In this document: positions 9,115 through 17,932 of the stretch, piece by piece | Layout of the letters: the number at the start of each line of letters is the position of its first letter | Position numbering within the stretch: position 1 is the stretch's first letter | Assembly: GCA_900754525.1 (NCBI GenBank) | Contig: CAAEDE010000004.1 | Location: forward strand, 1 to 64,000 | Reading direction: 5' to 3' | Length of the DNA: 64,000 nt | Source: an uncultured Collinsella sp. | Lineage (GTDB): Bacteria > Actinomycetota > Coriobacteriia > Coriobacteriales > Coriobacteriaceae | Made by a program: the position numbers and the translations under genes | Notes under the pieces: model-generated | Seen by the model: the letters and a program-made list of their open reading frames with translations, nothing else | Told to the model about the DNA's origin: nothing | The model's database searches: none

Positions 9115-9381
9115 TGGAGCGGGCAACGGGACGTCTGCGCATTTGCTTCGCAAATCCGCACCGGCTTCAGGCGATCCCCTCAGCCTCACGAAGCCGAAGG
9201 GGAAGACTTTGTTGAATTAGCCGTCCCCATGTCTCCCGTGCCCGGTGGAGCGGGCAACGGGACGTCCGCGTATTTGCTTCGCAAATCCGCACCGGCTGCG
9301 GCCGCCTATCGGCGACCTTGCCTGCTCGCTATAAACGCTTCGCGTTTATTTAACGCTCGCACCCTGTCGGGTTCGAGTCCC
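9115..9381. repeat. tRNA-Gly tail copies with hairpin cluster
   Basis: The 18-nt 3' end of the downstream tRNA-Gly (TGGAGCGGGCAACGGGAC) occurs three times: at 9115-9132, 9246-9263 and in the intact gene at 9437-9454. The first two are each followed by nearly identical sequence containing the hairpin ATTTGC-TTC-GCAAAT and CCGCACCGGCT, so about 52 bases repeat at a 131-base offset with very few differences. Next comes a perfect hairpin ATAAACGC-TTC-GCGTTTAT (9331-9349). A T-loop block GGGTTCGAGTCCC (9369-9381) then leads into the tRNA terminator. No integrase or frame is seen. Confidence 0.75.
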
Positions 9382-9394
9382 GGCACTTTATTGA

Positions 9395-9425
9395 AAAAGG
9401 CACGGTAACGAAACGTTACCGTGCC
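9395..9425 (-). terminator. Intrinsic terminator of tRNA-Gly
   Basis: Perfect 12-bp stem GGCACGGTAACG / CGTTACCGTGCC with loop TTT. On the minus strand it is followed by TTTTTC, immediately after the tRNA. Confidence 0.85.
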
Positions 9426-9436
9426 TGAAATTCGAA

Positions 9437-9511
9437 TGGAGCGGGCAACGGGACTCGAACCCGCGAGTGTCAGCTTGGGAAGCTGATGCCTTACCACTTG
9501 GCGATGCCCGC
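9437..9511 (-). tRNA. tRNA-Gly (anticodon CCC)
   Basis: A 75-nt cloverleaf including encoded CCA. The acceptor is GCGGGCA/TGCCCGC. The anticodon stem TCAGC/GCTGA holds the loop TTCCCAA, giving CCC, and the T arm is CGGGTTCGAGTCCCG. It reads GGG glycine codons. Confidence 0.95.
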
Positions 9512-9808
9512 ATATGTGGGGGATAGTATAACGCGGTTGTCTTGTTCGATACAAGGGTGGCGATGCTTGTTTTAGCTGTGGAGATTCGTTTGAAAATCGC
9601 GTCAATTGTGGAGACGGGGACCTTTGACTTCCTGTTCCCCTTGTCTTCTACCTGCGCTTTTGCTTGATTGTTGTATTTGAGCTCAATTTGTCAGGAATTG
9701 GGCAAGCTTTTGGTCAGGCTCCGGTACTTACCCGCATGAACCTCGGGGGTAGCCTCATCCTACGCGTCGCAGCCTCCCCGTGCGACGCACGAGGGATAAG
9801 GAGCAGCC
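9512..9808. other. Intergenic region before the adhesin gene
   Basis: No gene seen. It should hold the leftward tRNA-Gly promoter and the rightward adhesin promoter. Bases 9745-9800 carry a GC-rich leader ending in GGATAAGGAGCAGCC just before the adhesin ATG, a good Shine-Dalgarno sequence. No clear operator or riboswitch was identified. Confidence 0.4.
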
Positions 9809-12800
9809 ATGTCCAACGCACCCACGCACTCTGTCCACAGCGCAATCGCAACAGGTCCGCTGCTCCTGCTCCTCTTCCTGCTTTTCGGCTGCCTGGCACC
9901 GGGAGCCGCATTTGCCGTCGATGGCTACGACCAGCTCGGCTTCCGCACTATTAGCGATGATTGTGGACCCTTCTTCATCGGCAAGTATGAAGCTCAAGAC
10001 GCCTCAATTGCCTACTGCATGAACCAGGAGCGCCCCGGCCCCACCAAGCCGGGCGGCCCATGGCTCAACTTTGATCAAGGCTGGGTGTGGCTCGACGACG
10101 AGTTCGCGGCAATCGTTTGTCACGGATATCCTACCGCCACGTCGTTTGGCGGTTACCATCTTTCACCCGATCGTGCCCGCGCCGCCACCCAGCTTGCCGT
10201 ATGGATGCTCAACGGCACTACCCATGTCGACGGTACCTACTCTTACACGACCGCTCAGGGCAAAACCAAGAGTGGACACTTTACCGCCGACAATGAAGTC
10301 GTGGCGGCTGCGCGGTGGCTCCACGACAGCGCAAAATCAGGAAGCATCAAAGCCGCTCCGCACCGCGCGCGGCGCTATCTAGGAGCCGTATCGGGCGGCA
10401 GCAAACGTCAAGACATGCTCTATGTACTGCCGGCGGTCTCTGTTTCCTTCCAAAAGCAGTCTGCGAACACCGTTATTACCAGCGGAAACAATACCTATCA
10501 GTTTACCGGGGCAACATTCGATGTTTTTGAGAGCGCCAGCGGCGCGCGTGTCGGCACCATCAAGATGGACGGCAACGGTCGAGCACAGGCAACACTCCTA
10601 CCCAACACGGCGTACTACCTGATTGAAACGAAAGCGCCGGCCGGCTATGTCCCCCGTCGTGATCGCATCGCCTTTACCACGGGGAATGACGGCGGGCGGG
10701 TCGCCATTGATGAACAGCCCGGCACCATCGACCTGCGTATCGTAAAACTCGATGCCGCGACGAATGCCGGCCCCCAGGTGGGATCTTCACTCGCAGGAGC
10801 AGAGTTCACGTGTGTGTCGCAATCAACCCCTGGATGGGCACAAATCCTCACGACCGACGAAAGCGGTCGGGCCACCCTCGCCGATGTCCCCTTAGGAACT
10901 TTTACCATCTACGAATCAAAAGCCCCCGAGGGCTACCTGCCATCCAACGACAGCTGGACCTATACCGTTGGAGCCGACCAGCTCGGCGATTCAGGCGTGG
11001 TCGAGATCGAATCTCGCGTTTCCGATATCCCCATTGCGTTTAACCTTGAGATTTCCAAATTCAAGGATTACGGCAATAGCGACCAATCCGGCCTGGAGCA
11101 GCCGGCGGAAGGTGTTGTCTTTGAGGTTGTCAGCAACAGCTCTCAGCAGGTTGTTGGCACACTGACCACAAACGTCTATGGCTTTGCCTCCACCAAAGAT
11201 CAGCCCGAAGCATGGTTCGGCACAGGCAAGCGACCCGCCGGTGTCCACGGAGCCGTCCCATACGACCGTGCCGGCTACACGGTTCGCGAGGTTCCGGAAA
11301 CCGTCCCCGAGGGTTTTAAACGTGCAGGGGAATGGACCGTCGGGGCCAATCAGATTTCCGACGGCGCCGAGCTTCAATATATCGTGGACAACCACGCGCT
11401 GTCGACGCATCTCCAGATTGTAAAACGCGATGCCCAAACAGGCGCTTCTGTTCCACTAGCCGGATTCACCTTCCAACTCCTCGACAGCAATCACGAACCT
11501 GTCTCACAAACTTGCTGGTATCCAGCACATAACGTAATGGACACCTTTACGACTGACGCGACCGGGACCGTCACACTGCCCGAATCGCTCGTGCCGGGCA
11601 CCTATTATGTACGCGAAACCTCGGCCAAAGAGCCCTATCTTGTCGGCGAAGAGATCGAGGTAAACATACCCGCCGACATGAACCTAACGCCCGTTGCAAT
11701 CGCCTCGTATTATGACCACGCCGCGACCGGAAACATCAGGATCGTTAAAACCGATGCCATAGACGGCAGCAGCCTCGCGGGCGCCGTCTTTGAGATCCGT
11801 GCCTCGGGTGATATCGTGCGCCCCGACGGTAGTATTGCCGCGCTCGACGGTGAGACCGTCGCGACCGTCACGTCGGATGAAACTGGAGAAGCACGCGCGG
11901 ACAACCTCCCACTGGGATCTGGCACCGCACGCTACGAGGTTGTCGAGACTCAAGCGCCGGCAGGCTTCTTGCTCGATCGGACAACCCATATTGTCGACCT
12001 TACTTATGCCGACCAGAAAACACCCGTTGTAGAAGCACGGCTTAACGTATCCGACGATTACACCAAGGTTGATATCTCCAAGGTCGATGCGAGCGGTGAG
12101 CAGGAGGTGGAAGGCGCACAACTCACCTTATATGGTCCCGATAAAACCGAAATAGACTCCTGGACCTCATCCGACAAGCCACACCGCGTCGAACATCTTG
12201 CGCCCGGCACCTACTCGTTGCGCGAAATGATGTCTCCGCGGACCTATGACCTTGCCGAGGAGATAACGTTTGAAATAAAGGATACGGGAGAAGTCCAATC
12301 CGTCGCGATGAAGGATGCGCCCATCGAGATCAAAGGACAGGTCGACAAGCGTCAGGAACTTGTCCAACCTATCGAAAAGGGCCTGTTGGCTAACGGCGAT
12401 GGTAAAAACCGTGCCGCGATGCAAACCAATACGGATGGGCTTTTCTCCTATACCATCGACGCTCGAAACGATTCAGCTACCTGGGTTGATGAGTTCACGA
12501 TTACCGATGATCTTGAGTGTGCCCAAGACGATACGGCGAGATTCGTCTCAATCGAAACCCCCGTCGCCATCGGCGACCTCAACGGTCTGTGCAACGTATG
12601 GTATCGCACGACGCCGTTGGACTCGACAGACGTCGATGAGCCGGCAAACGCGACACTTGACGATGGGCACGAAAATCCTTGGCTTGAGTCCGACGAAGTA
12701 AGGGAGGGCCTTGGTGAGGACTGTCGCCTCGTCGATTACGACGGCTGGCGCCTCTGGAAGGCGGATGTCTCGACCACGGAATCCACCACACTCGAGGCGG

Positions 12801-13240
12801 AAGAGCTCGACCTTGCATCCAATACCGTCGTAACGGGCATTCGAATTGAATACGGTGCGGTAGCCGCCGACTTTACGACCCGAAGCGATGCGGATTCTTG
12901 GACCCGCGATGATCTCAAAGATGAGCACGACGACCTTGACGATGCCAAAGCAATCCTTGGCACTGACGCTCGGGGCGCAGTCGTGCACATGCAGGCAACG
13001 TCGGCTTATACGCCCCAAACCGCACTCACCAACAGCGCACGCGTCGATCTTTGCCGCAACGGCGGCGGCGATAAACTTGAGTCACATGACGAGGACCGTG
13101 TCATTCAACGCTGTACCCTACCGCAGGACCTACCGGCAACAGGATCAGTTCCCATCGCCGCTTGCATCACTGCGCTCCTGACCTCGGGTGCCGCAGCCCT
13201 ATGGTTCGCTCGCCTTAGGTCGATCCCAAAGAAGCGCTAG
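9809..13240 (+). CDS. LPXTG surface adhesin with thioester and Cna-B domains
   Basis: This is a 1143-residue cell-wall-anchored surface protein. Residues 14-36 form a Sec signal peptide ending AFA. Residues about 38-205 are a TQXA-type thioester domain: Cys70 (AYCMNQ) and Gln128 (ATQLAVW) are placed to form the reactive Cys-Gln thioester used for covalent host attachment in streptococcal adhesins. At least six Cna-B/SpaA-like beta repeats follow, marked by strands such as YYLIETKAPAGY, IYESKAPEGYLP, YTVREVPETVPEGF and YEVVETQAPAGFLL, whose conserved Glu normally closes intramolecular isopeptide bonds. The C-terminus has sortase motif LPATG (1108-1112), a hydrophobic stretch and a KKR tail. 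It is monocistronic, with a terminator after it. The ligand is unknown. Confidence 0.92.
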   Translation: MSNAPTHSVHSAIATGPLLLLLFLLFGCLAPGAAFAVDGYDQLGFRTISDDCGPFFIGKYEAQDASIAYCMNQERPGPTKPGGPWLNFDQGWVWLDDEFAAIVCHGYPTATSFGGYHLSPDRARAATQLAVWMLNGTTHVDGTYSYTTAQGKTKSGHFTADNEVVAAARWLHDSAKSGSIKAAPHRARRYLGAVSGGSKRQDMLYVLPAVSVSFQKQSANTVITSGNNTYQFTGATFDVFESASGARVGTIKMDGNGRAQATLLPNTAYYLIETKAPAGYVPRRDRIAFTTGNDGGRVAIDEQPGTIDLRIVKLDAATNAGPQVGSSLAGAEFTCVSQSTPGWAQILTTDESGRATLADVPLGTFTIYESKAPEGYLPSNDSWTYTVGADQLGDSGVVEIESRVSDIPIAFNLEISKFKDYGNSDQSGLEQPAEGVVFEVVSNSSQQVVGTLTTNVYGFASTKDQPEAWFGTGKRPAGVHGAVPYDRAGYTVREVPETVPEGFKRAGEWTVGANQISDGAELQYIVDNHALSTHLQIVKRDAQTGASVPLAGFTFQLLDSNHEPVSQTCWYPAHNVMDTFTTDATGTVTLPESLVPGTYYVRETSAKEPYLVGEEIEVNIPADMNLTPVAIASYYDHAATGNIRIVKTDAIDGSSLAGAVFEIRASGDIVRPDGSIAALDGETVATVTSDETGEARADNLPLGSGTARYEVVETQAPAGFLLDRTTHIVDLTYADQKTPVVEARLNVSDDYTKVDISKVDASGEQEVEGAQLTLYGPDKTEIDSWTSSDKPHRVEHLAPGTYSLREMMSPRTYDLAEEITFEIKDTGEVQSVAMKDAPIEIKGQVDKRQELVQPIEKGLLANGDGKNRAAMQTNTDGLFSYTIDARNDSATWVDEFTITDDLECAQDDTARFVSIETPVAIGDLNGLCNVWYRTTPLDSTDVDEPANATLDDGHENPWLESDEVREGLGEDCRLVDYDGWRLWKADVSTTESTTLEAEELDLASNTVVTGIRIEYGAVAADFTTRSDADSWTRDDLKDEHDDLDDAKAILGTDARGAVVHMQATSAYTPQTALTNSARVDLCRNGGGDKLESHDEDRVIQRCTLPQDLPATGSVPIAACITALLTSGAAALWFARLRSIPKKR

Positions 13241-13248
13241 CGCGATGA

Positions 13249-13285
13249 AAAAGCGGACGAGCCAGTCCACTGGCTCGCCCGCTTT
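13249..13285. terminator. Bidirectional terminator between convergent genes
   Basis: A long stem (AAAGCGG.CGAGCCAGT / ACTGGCTCG.CCGCTTT) with a two-base loop sits between the stops of the adhesin gene and the convergent small membrane protein gene. A-rich and T-rich flanks let it serve both strands. Confidence 0.8.
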
Positions 13286-13306
13286 CAATCATGTAAATTG
13301 CCGTAT

Positions 13307-13525
13307 CTACTCTGCAGACGAAGATCCGCCATCAACGATTGCCTGCTCGGACTCAGGAATCCCATCGGCACCCGTGCTCTGTTCTTGCTCCACCTCTTCG
13401 CTGATTGCGGAGGCGGGGGTCGAGCCCTTCGCACCCACGATGTAGGCAGCCCCAAATCCTAACGCAATGGCAATCAAGGTCAAAATCACGTAGACAGGCC
13501 AATGGCGCTTAATATACGAAAACAC
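13307..13525 (-). CDS. Small single-pass membrane protein
   Basis: A 72-residue protein with a basic N-terminus (MFSYIKRHW), one transmembrane helix at about residues 10-30 (VYVILTLIAIALGFGAAYIV) and an acidic Ser/Glu-rich extracellular or cytosolic tail. It lies 21 bases after the M28-like gene on the same strand and is probably co-transcribed. I do not recognise the family. A role as a small partner of the upstream membrane protein is guesswork. Confidence 0.6.
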   Translation of the reverse strand: MFSYIKRHWPVYVILTLIAIALGFGAAYIVGAKGSTPASAISEEVEQEQSTGADGIPESEQAIVDGGSSSAE

Positions 13526-13546
13526 GTTGACTCCTTAGAGCTCCGT

Positions 13547-16500
13547 CTACGAACGGCGGATAACCTCGGTCACGACCTCGGATACCGTGGCAATGTTCGT
13601 CGGGTTGACATTGTGGGGCAGGTCGTCCTCGGTACGAGCGCAAGCCAGACGCGTGCCGTCCACGCCGGCGATGGTGAGGGCTCGGCGGCTCGCCTCGAGC
13701 GCGGCATAGGCATCGGTCTTGGCATAGGACATCTCGAGCGCGCCACAATCGACATGGAACGACTTGCAGACCTTGCTGACCAGGTTCATGATGCGGCGAT
13801 CGCCCTTGAGCAGCTGTTGTTCGCCCTCGACCGTCACAACCGAAAGCCTACCGGCGCCGACTGATTCAAGATTGATAAAGAATACGCCGCGGAGCTTATC
13901 GCGATGCGAAGCCAAGAAGGCCTTCATGCCGGCGCCATCACAATCCGAGGCGCCCGTTGCCACAAACCAGATATCGTGACCGAGCAGCTCATCATCGCCC
14001 ATAGAGGCGACAGCCGAGAGCATTTCTTCGGAAGAAGCGCCGTCGGAAGACGTAGCGCCGCCCTTCCAGCCATCGTTATCGCTCTCGAAATTATCCCACG
14101 AACCGATGCCGCGACCGGACTTCTTGGCATCGTAATCGTCTTCGACGCCCAGCCAGTCACTCATGCTGTCCTGCTCGTTTTTCTTTTTACGACCGAACAG
14201 GCCACCCAGGCCGCGCTTACGAGACTTGGGTGCCGCCGGGGCGGGAGCCGAAATGGTCTCGATCGGCTGCGCGCCCGACGCAACGGGCATAGGAGGCGCA
14301 ACGGGTGCCGATGTGGGTTCGGGACCCTGGGCAGTAGCAAAGGGGTCGTTGACCTGGGCAGAGGGATCGGGAAGGTCGAACAGCGACGTGCGAGACGCAA
14401 CGTTTGCCTGCTTCATCGACGGCAGCGACGGATCGGGGACCGAAGCCAGCGGAGACGAAGAGGGCGCAGGCGACGGTGCCGACGCCGGATCGGGAACATT
14501 CATCTGCGGACGCGGTGATGCCTGGGAGGAAATCTGGGCCATAAGGGAATCGACCGTTTCGTCCTGGGTGGGAGCGACATCGGCAACCGTGGCACCGGAA
14601 CCACTCGGGGTCGACATGGTGAAAATCTGCGTGGAGTAAGGCCTCGACTCATCTGTCTCGGGAGCCTCGGAAACCGCAGGCACTTCCTCCTGCTCGGCCT
14701 CGGTCGAATCACCTTGATCGGCTGCCGCGTATTGTTCTTCGTCAGAGTTGGCCTCGACGGGCTCGTCCTCGGCGGCATCTTGGATTTCGGCAGCATCAAT
14801 AGGCTCGTCATCGTCCACCGCGTCGCCCTGTTCATCGGAAACAGGAAGGGGCTCGGCAATCGCGGTGCCTTGCTTTTCAAACGTTATCGTGGAATCGAAC
14901 TTCGCGGCATCAAACGACATGGTGCTATCGACGTGCTGCTGAGCCTCGAAAGACGTCGTCGCCTCAACAACATCCGCGGACGTCGGTTGCTGGGACTCAA
15001 AGGACGTTGTAGCTTCGGCGGCGTCGACGGGCACGGACTGCATAGCCTCGTTCTGCTCGAACTCTTGCGCCGCGAGCTCACGTGCCGCCTCGGCTGCCTG
15101 CTGCTGAGCGATAGCCTCCTGCTCGGCAGCCTCGCGTGCGGCAGCGCGCTTCTCCTCGAAATCGTCGACAAATTTCTTGCCCTTTGCAAACGCACCCTTA
15201 AAGAAGTTGGAAGCGCTGGCGCCAATCGACGAGAACGCGGATGCAATGTCGGCATGCGGCGTTGCCGCGGGAATCTCGGCCGAGAAATCAGTATCGCTCT
15301 CGTAAGACACGCGCCTCGGCTGTTCAACGTAATCGTCGTCAGACTCGTCCGCAACGTCTTGCGCCGGCGCGGCGGGAGCCAAAATGTCCAGTCCTGCCGC
15401 GGGATCGAACGCGGACACTGCCTCGGGCTCGGCAACGGCAGCGGTAACCGCGGCAGACTCATCATCCGCAGTGACAACGGGCGCAGGCTCGGGCTCAAAC
15501 GTCGGCTCCTCGCCCTCCTCGTAATCGAGCGTGCAGGACTCGGGAAGCATTCCGAGCGCACGGATGGCATCCGAACCAAAGCGGATGTTGCCGGCGGCGT
15601 TGCGATAGAGCTCGGGCTCGGCAGGCTCCTCCGCCGGCTCGGCAGCGGGAACCCCGTCATTGAACTCTTCGGCCTGGACAGCCTGATTCTGATCCTCGGG
15701 CACGATGACGCCAATCAGCGTCTCGTCGGCAGACGCACCCTCAAAGCCCTCGATCTGCTCGTCGAAAGCCTCACCCTGTTCGGGCTCGGTCTGAGCGTCG
15801 GGAGCAATCGGCTGACCGAACTCGTCCTCGACGTAGGTAGGCTCTTCATACTCGATGGTGTTGCCGTAGTCGTTTTGCTGCTGGGCCGCGGCATACTCCG
15901 CCGCCGCGCGCGCCATTTCCTCGGCACGACGCTTCTGCTCCCCAAAATAGGTATCGAACGGAACATCGTCGGGAAACTCGTTTTCGCCCTGGAAGGGAGC
16001 AACGTTGTCCATAACGCCGAGCATAGCGGCGACAGAAGATTTGTTGCACACCGCGCCGGACGTATAGGGAAGAATGTGGCGGTTAGAGATGATGTTTGCC
16101 GCGTTGGCAAGTGCAACGAGGGAAGCGAGGATCGCGACAATCCACAGCAGAACCTTGAGCGCGCCGGGGAGCGGCAGGATGCGCAGGATGGCAACGGCAG
16201 CAGGGGCAACCGTGGCAATGGGCAACAGCTTGGCGATGAGCGCACGATACGAAGCATAGGGCTCACGGGCGAGCAGCTCAGCACGGGGAGAGTCGTAGTG
16301 TGCGACAACGACCACCGGGCGGTTGCGCGGAGACGCGAGCGGACCCGAGGCTTTGTGGTAGGCGATGACATTTTGGCTCACGCCCGTCTTGCCCAGGCGC
16401 GAAACCACGGGGTGGCCCGTGCGCTCGAGCACGTAAAGAACGGCGCCGACAATGGCCAGCAAGGTGCCGACCAAGCCGATACCGCCGCCGATGCCCATCA

Positions 16501-16711
16501 GCAGGGCGCCGGCAAACGCAAGAATACCGGTAACGGCAAATGCCAATCTACTGGGCGCCGGAGCATTGAACTCCTGAACCTCGGGGTCAAAGCCGTGGTT
16601 GCGGAAGATCTGAGCGATATCCTCGGCAGCCAAGCGCTCTTCTTCGCTGCATGCCGGCGTAATGCCGGTGTTCTGCAGCAGGTGGTTAATATAGTTCTGG
16701 GTGTTCGCCAT
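13547..16711 (-). CDS. M28-like membrane protein with long acidic insert
   Basis: A 1054-residue protein. Residues 1-240 and about 907-1054 read as the two halves of a Zn-peptidase (M28) fold; about 665 residues rich in Glu, Ala, Asp, Ser and Pro separate them. The N-terminal half has a hydrophobic hairpin (55-96), VVVVAHYDSPRAE (first metal His of the family) and more membrane segments (160-210). Where the family has GAxDNxSG this protein has GAVCNKSS, so the bridging Asp is Cys. The catalytic Glu-Glu position reads GASDCDG, and the last metal His before the DxxPHN loop reads CARTEDD. At least three ligand positions are therefore changed, suggesting a non-catalytic protein. GGAG five bases before the ATG fixes the start. 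Confidence 0.7.
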   Translation of the reverse strand: MANTQNYINHLLQNTGITPACSEEERLAAEDIAQIFRNHGFDPEVQEFNAPAPSRLAFAVTGILAFAGALLMGIGGGIGLVGTLLAIVGAVLYVLERTGHPVVSRLGKTGVSQNVIAYHKASGPLASPRNRPVVVVAHYDSPRAELLAREPYASYRALIAKLLPIATVAPAAVAILRILPLPGALKVLLWIVAILASLVALANAANIISNRHILPYTSGAVCNKSSVAAMLGVMDNVAPFQGENEFPDDVPFDTYFGEQKRRAEEMARAAAEYAAAQQQNDYGNTIEYEEPTYVEDEFGQPIAPDAQTEPEQGEAFDEQIEGFEGASADETLIGVIVPEDQNQAVQAEEFNDGVPAAEPAEEPAEPELYRNAAGNIRFGSDAIRALGMLPESCTLDYEEGEEPTFEPEPAPVVTADDESAAVTAAVAEPEAVSAFDPAAGLDILAPAAPAQDVADESDDDYVEQPRRVSYESDTDFSAEIPAATPHADIASAFSSIGASASNFFKGAFAKGKKFVDDFEEKRAAAREAAEQEAIAQQQAAEAARELAAQEFEQNEAMQSVPVDAAEATTSFESQQPTSADVVEATTSFEAQQHVDSTMSFDAAKFDSTITFEKQGTAIAEPLPVSDEQGDAVDDDEPIDAAEIQDAAEDEPVEANSDEEQYAAADQGDSTEAEQEEVPAVSEAPETDESRPYSTQIFTMSTPSGSGATVADVAPTQDETVDSLMAQISSQASPRPQMNVPDPASAPSPAPSSSPLASVPDPSLPSMKQANVASRTSLFDLPDPSAQVNDPFATAQGPEPTSAPVAPPMPVASGAQPIETISAPAPAAPKSRKRGLGGLFGRKKKNEQDSMSDWLGVEDDYDAKKSGRGIGSWDNFESDNDGWKGGATSSDGASSEEMLSAVASMGDDELLGHDIWFVATGASDCDGAGMKAFLASHRDKLRGVFFINLESVGAGRLSVVTVEGEQQLLKGDRRIMNLVSKVCKSFHVDCGALEMSYAKTDAYAALEASRRALTIAGVDGTRLACARTEDDLPHNVNPTNIATVSEVVTEVIRRS

Positions 16712-16909
16712 GTGCGCTCCACATCCATAATCCGACAAATAGGCCCAATGCATGCACATTAGAACCGTATATAGTCGAAAGTATACCCCGAGCGAGCGCA
16801 AACGACCGAATTCGGGCCATCTTAACGCCCCGAGCGGACAAGGATATAGCCTAATCTCCATATCGGACTAAAATCATGGCAGCAAACCACCTTCTCATGC
16901 GAGGACTCT

Positions 16910-17932
16910 ATGACGGCAAGCGACACGACCGCGACAATTAAAAAGGGGAATTCGGAGCCCAGTTTCGATAAAACGGCTCAACGCATCCTCAATCTTTTCT
17001 TTGTGCTCAACAGCTCCCCCGAACCGCTGACGACCGAGCAGATCGTCTTGGATTCTGACCTGGGATATGGCTCGGGCAATATCGACTCGGATAAGCGCAA
17101 GTTTCGACGCGATCGTGACAAACTGCTCGAACGCGGCATCTTAATCAAGGAGGTTCGCCCCGCCGGCGCGCAGGAGACCGAGGAAAGCTCGTGGACAATC
17201 GACCGCGAGCACACGTTTGCGGCAGGCGGCCTCATCACCGCAGACGACGCCGATATCCTGCTCAACGCCATCGACCAGACGCTAGCGGCCGGCTCATCCA
17301 CCTTCTCCGCGCCGCTTGCCGATATTCGCTCCAAGATTGCCTATCTCACCGGTGGGACGACGGTGGACGAAACGCCGATTCGCCGCTCTCCCACCGTCGA
17401 TGCGGTATGGAGCGCCTTTGCCGAGCGATGCGCGCTGCGGTTTTTATATCAGAACGGACGCGGCGAGCAGAAAGAACGTACCGTCTGCGTCTACGGCATG
17501 TTCGAGCGCGAGGGCGTGGCGTACTTCTGCGGCCTCGACAATGTCACCGACGACATCAGGACATTCCGCTGCGACCGTATCGTTCGCGCTTGGCGTCCTT
17601 CGAAGGCCTACGCCATCCCTGCAGACTTCAATCTCAACGACTATCTGTTCTTTGAATTCGATTTTGCCGACCGACCGCCCGTTGCAGCCACGTTCTCGTT
17701 CGCCCCTCAGACGCAGATCGATATGATCAACGGCCTCACGCGCGGGCGAGGTGAGCTCGCACGCACCGATGTGGGATGGACCTGGACCGTCGACGTGCGC
17801 GATCTTGGAGCCGCCGCCTCATTTTGCATGGCCCACGCCATGGACGGCATGAGGCCTGTAGCCCCCAAATCGCTCAAGCAGGCGTGGAACCGCCTCATCG
17901 AAAGGACGGTGCACGAGCATGCCCGTGCGTAA
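16910..17932 (+). CDS. WYL-domain transcriptional regulator (PafB-like)
   Basis: A 340-residue regulator. The N-terminal winged helix (residues about 20-95) includes TAQRILNLFFVLNSSPEPLT and the stretch DSDKRKFRRDRDKLLERGI. The middle WYL domain has ALRFLYQNGRGEQKERTV and FRCDRIVRAW, and a WCX-like C-terminal domain follows. It overlaps the next WYL gene by 14 bases. Paired WYL regulators of this layout are PafB and PafC, which in mycobacteria control a RecA-independent DNA-damage response; transferring that role here is inference. GAGG five bases before the ATG supports the start. The start is divergent from the M28-like gene. Confidence 0.88.
   Translation: MTASDTTATIKKGNSEPSFDKTAQRILNLFFVLNSSPEPLTTEQIVLDSDLGYGSGNIDSDKRKFRRDRDKLLERGILIKEVRPAGAQETEESSWTIDREHTFAAGGLITADDADILLNAIDQTLAAGSSTFSAPLADIRSKIAYLTGGTTVDETPIRRSPTVDAVWSAFAERCALRFLYQNGRGEQKERTVCVYGMFEREGVAYFCGLDNVTDDIRTFRCDRIVRAWRPSKAYAIPADFNLNDYLFFEFDFADRPPVAATFSFAPQTQIDMINGLTRGRGELARTDVGWTWTVDVRDLGAAASFCMAHAMDGMRPVAPKSLKQAWNRLIERTVHEHARA

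Noticed and set aside
9115..9381. Possible CRISPR array from repeated hairpins
   Set aside because: Only two to three copies, unequal spacing, no cas genes, and the repeats are tRNA-end copies.
13547..16711. Two separate genes or a frameshift in the M28-like protein
   Set aside because: A single uninterrupted frame covers both halves with uniform codon use; no internal start with a ribosome site was needed.
14714..16762. Long plus-strand frame opposite the M28-like gene
   Set aside because: Arg/Gly/Leu-rich mirror of the acidic insert; no ribosome site and no domain.
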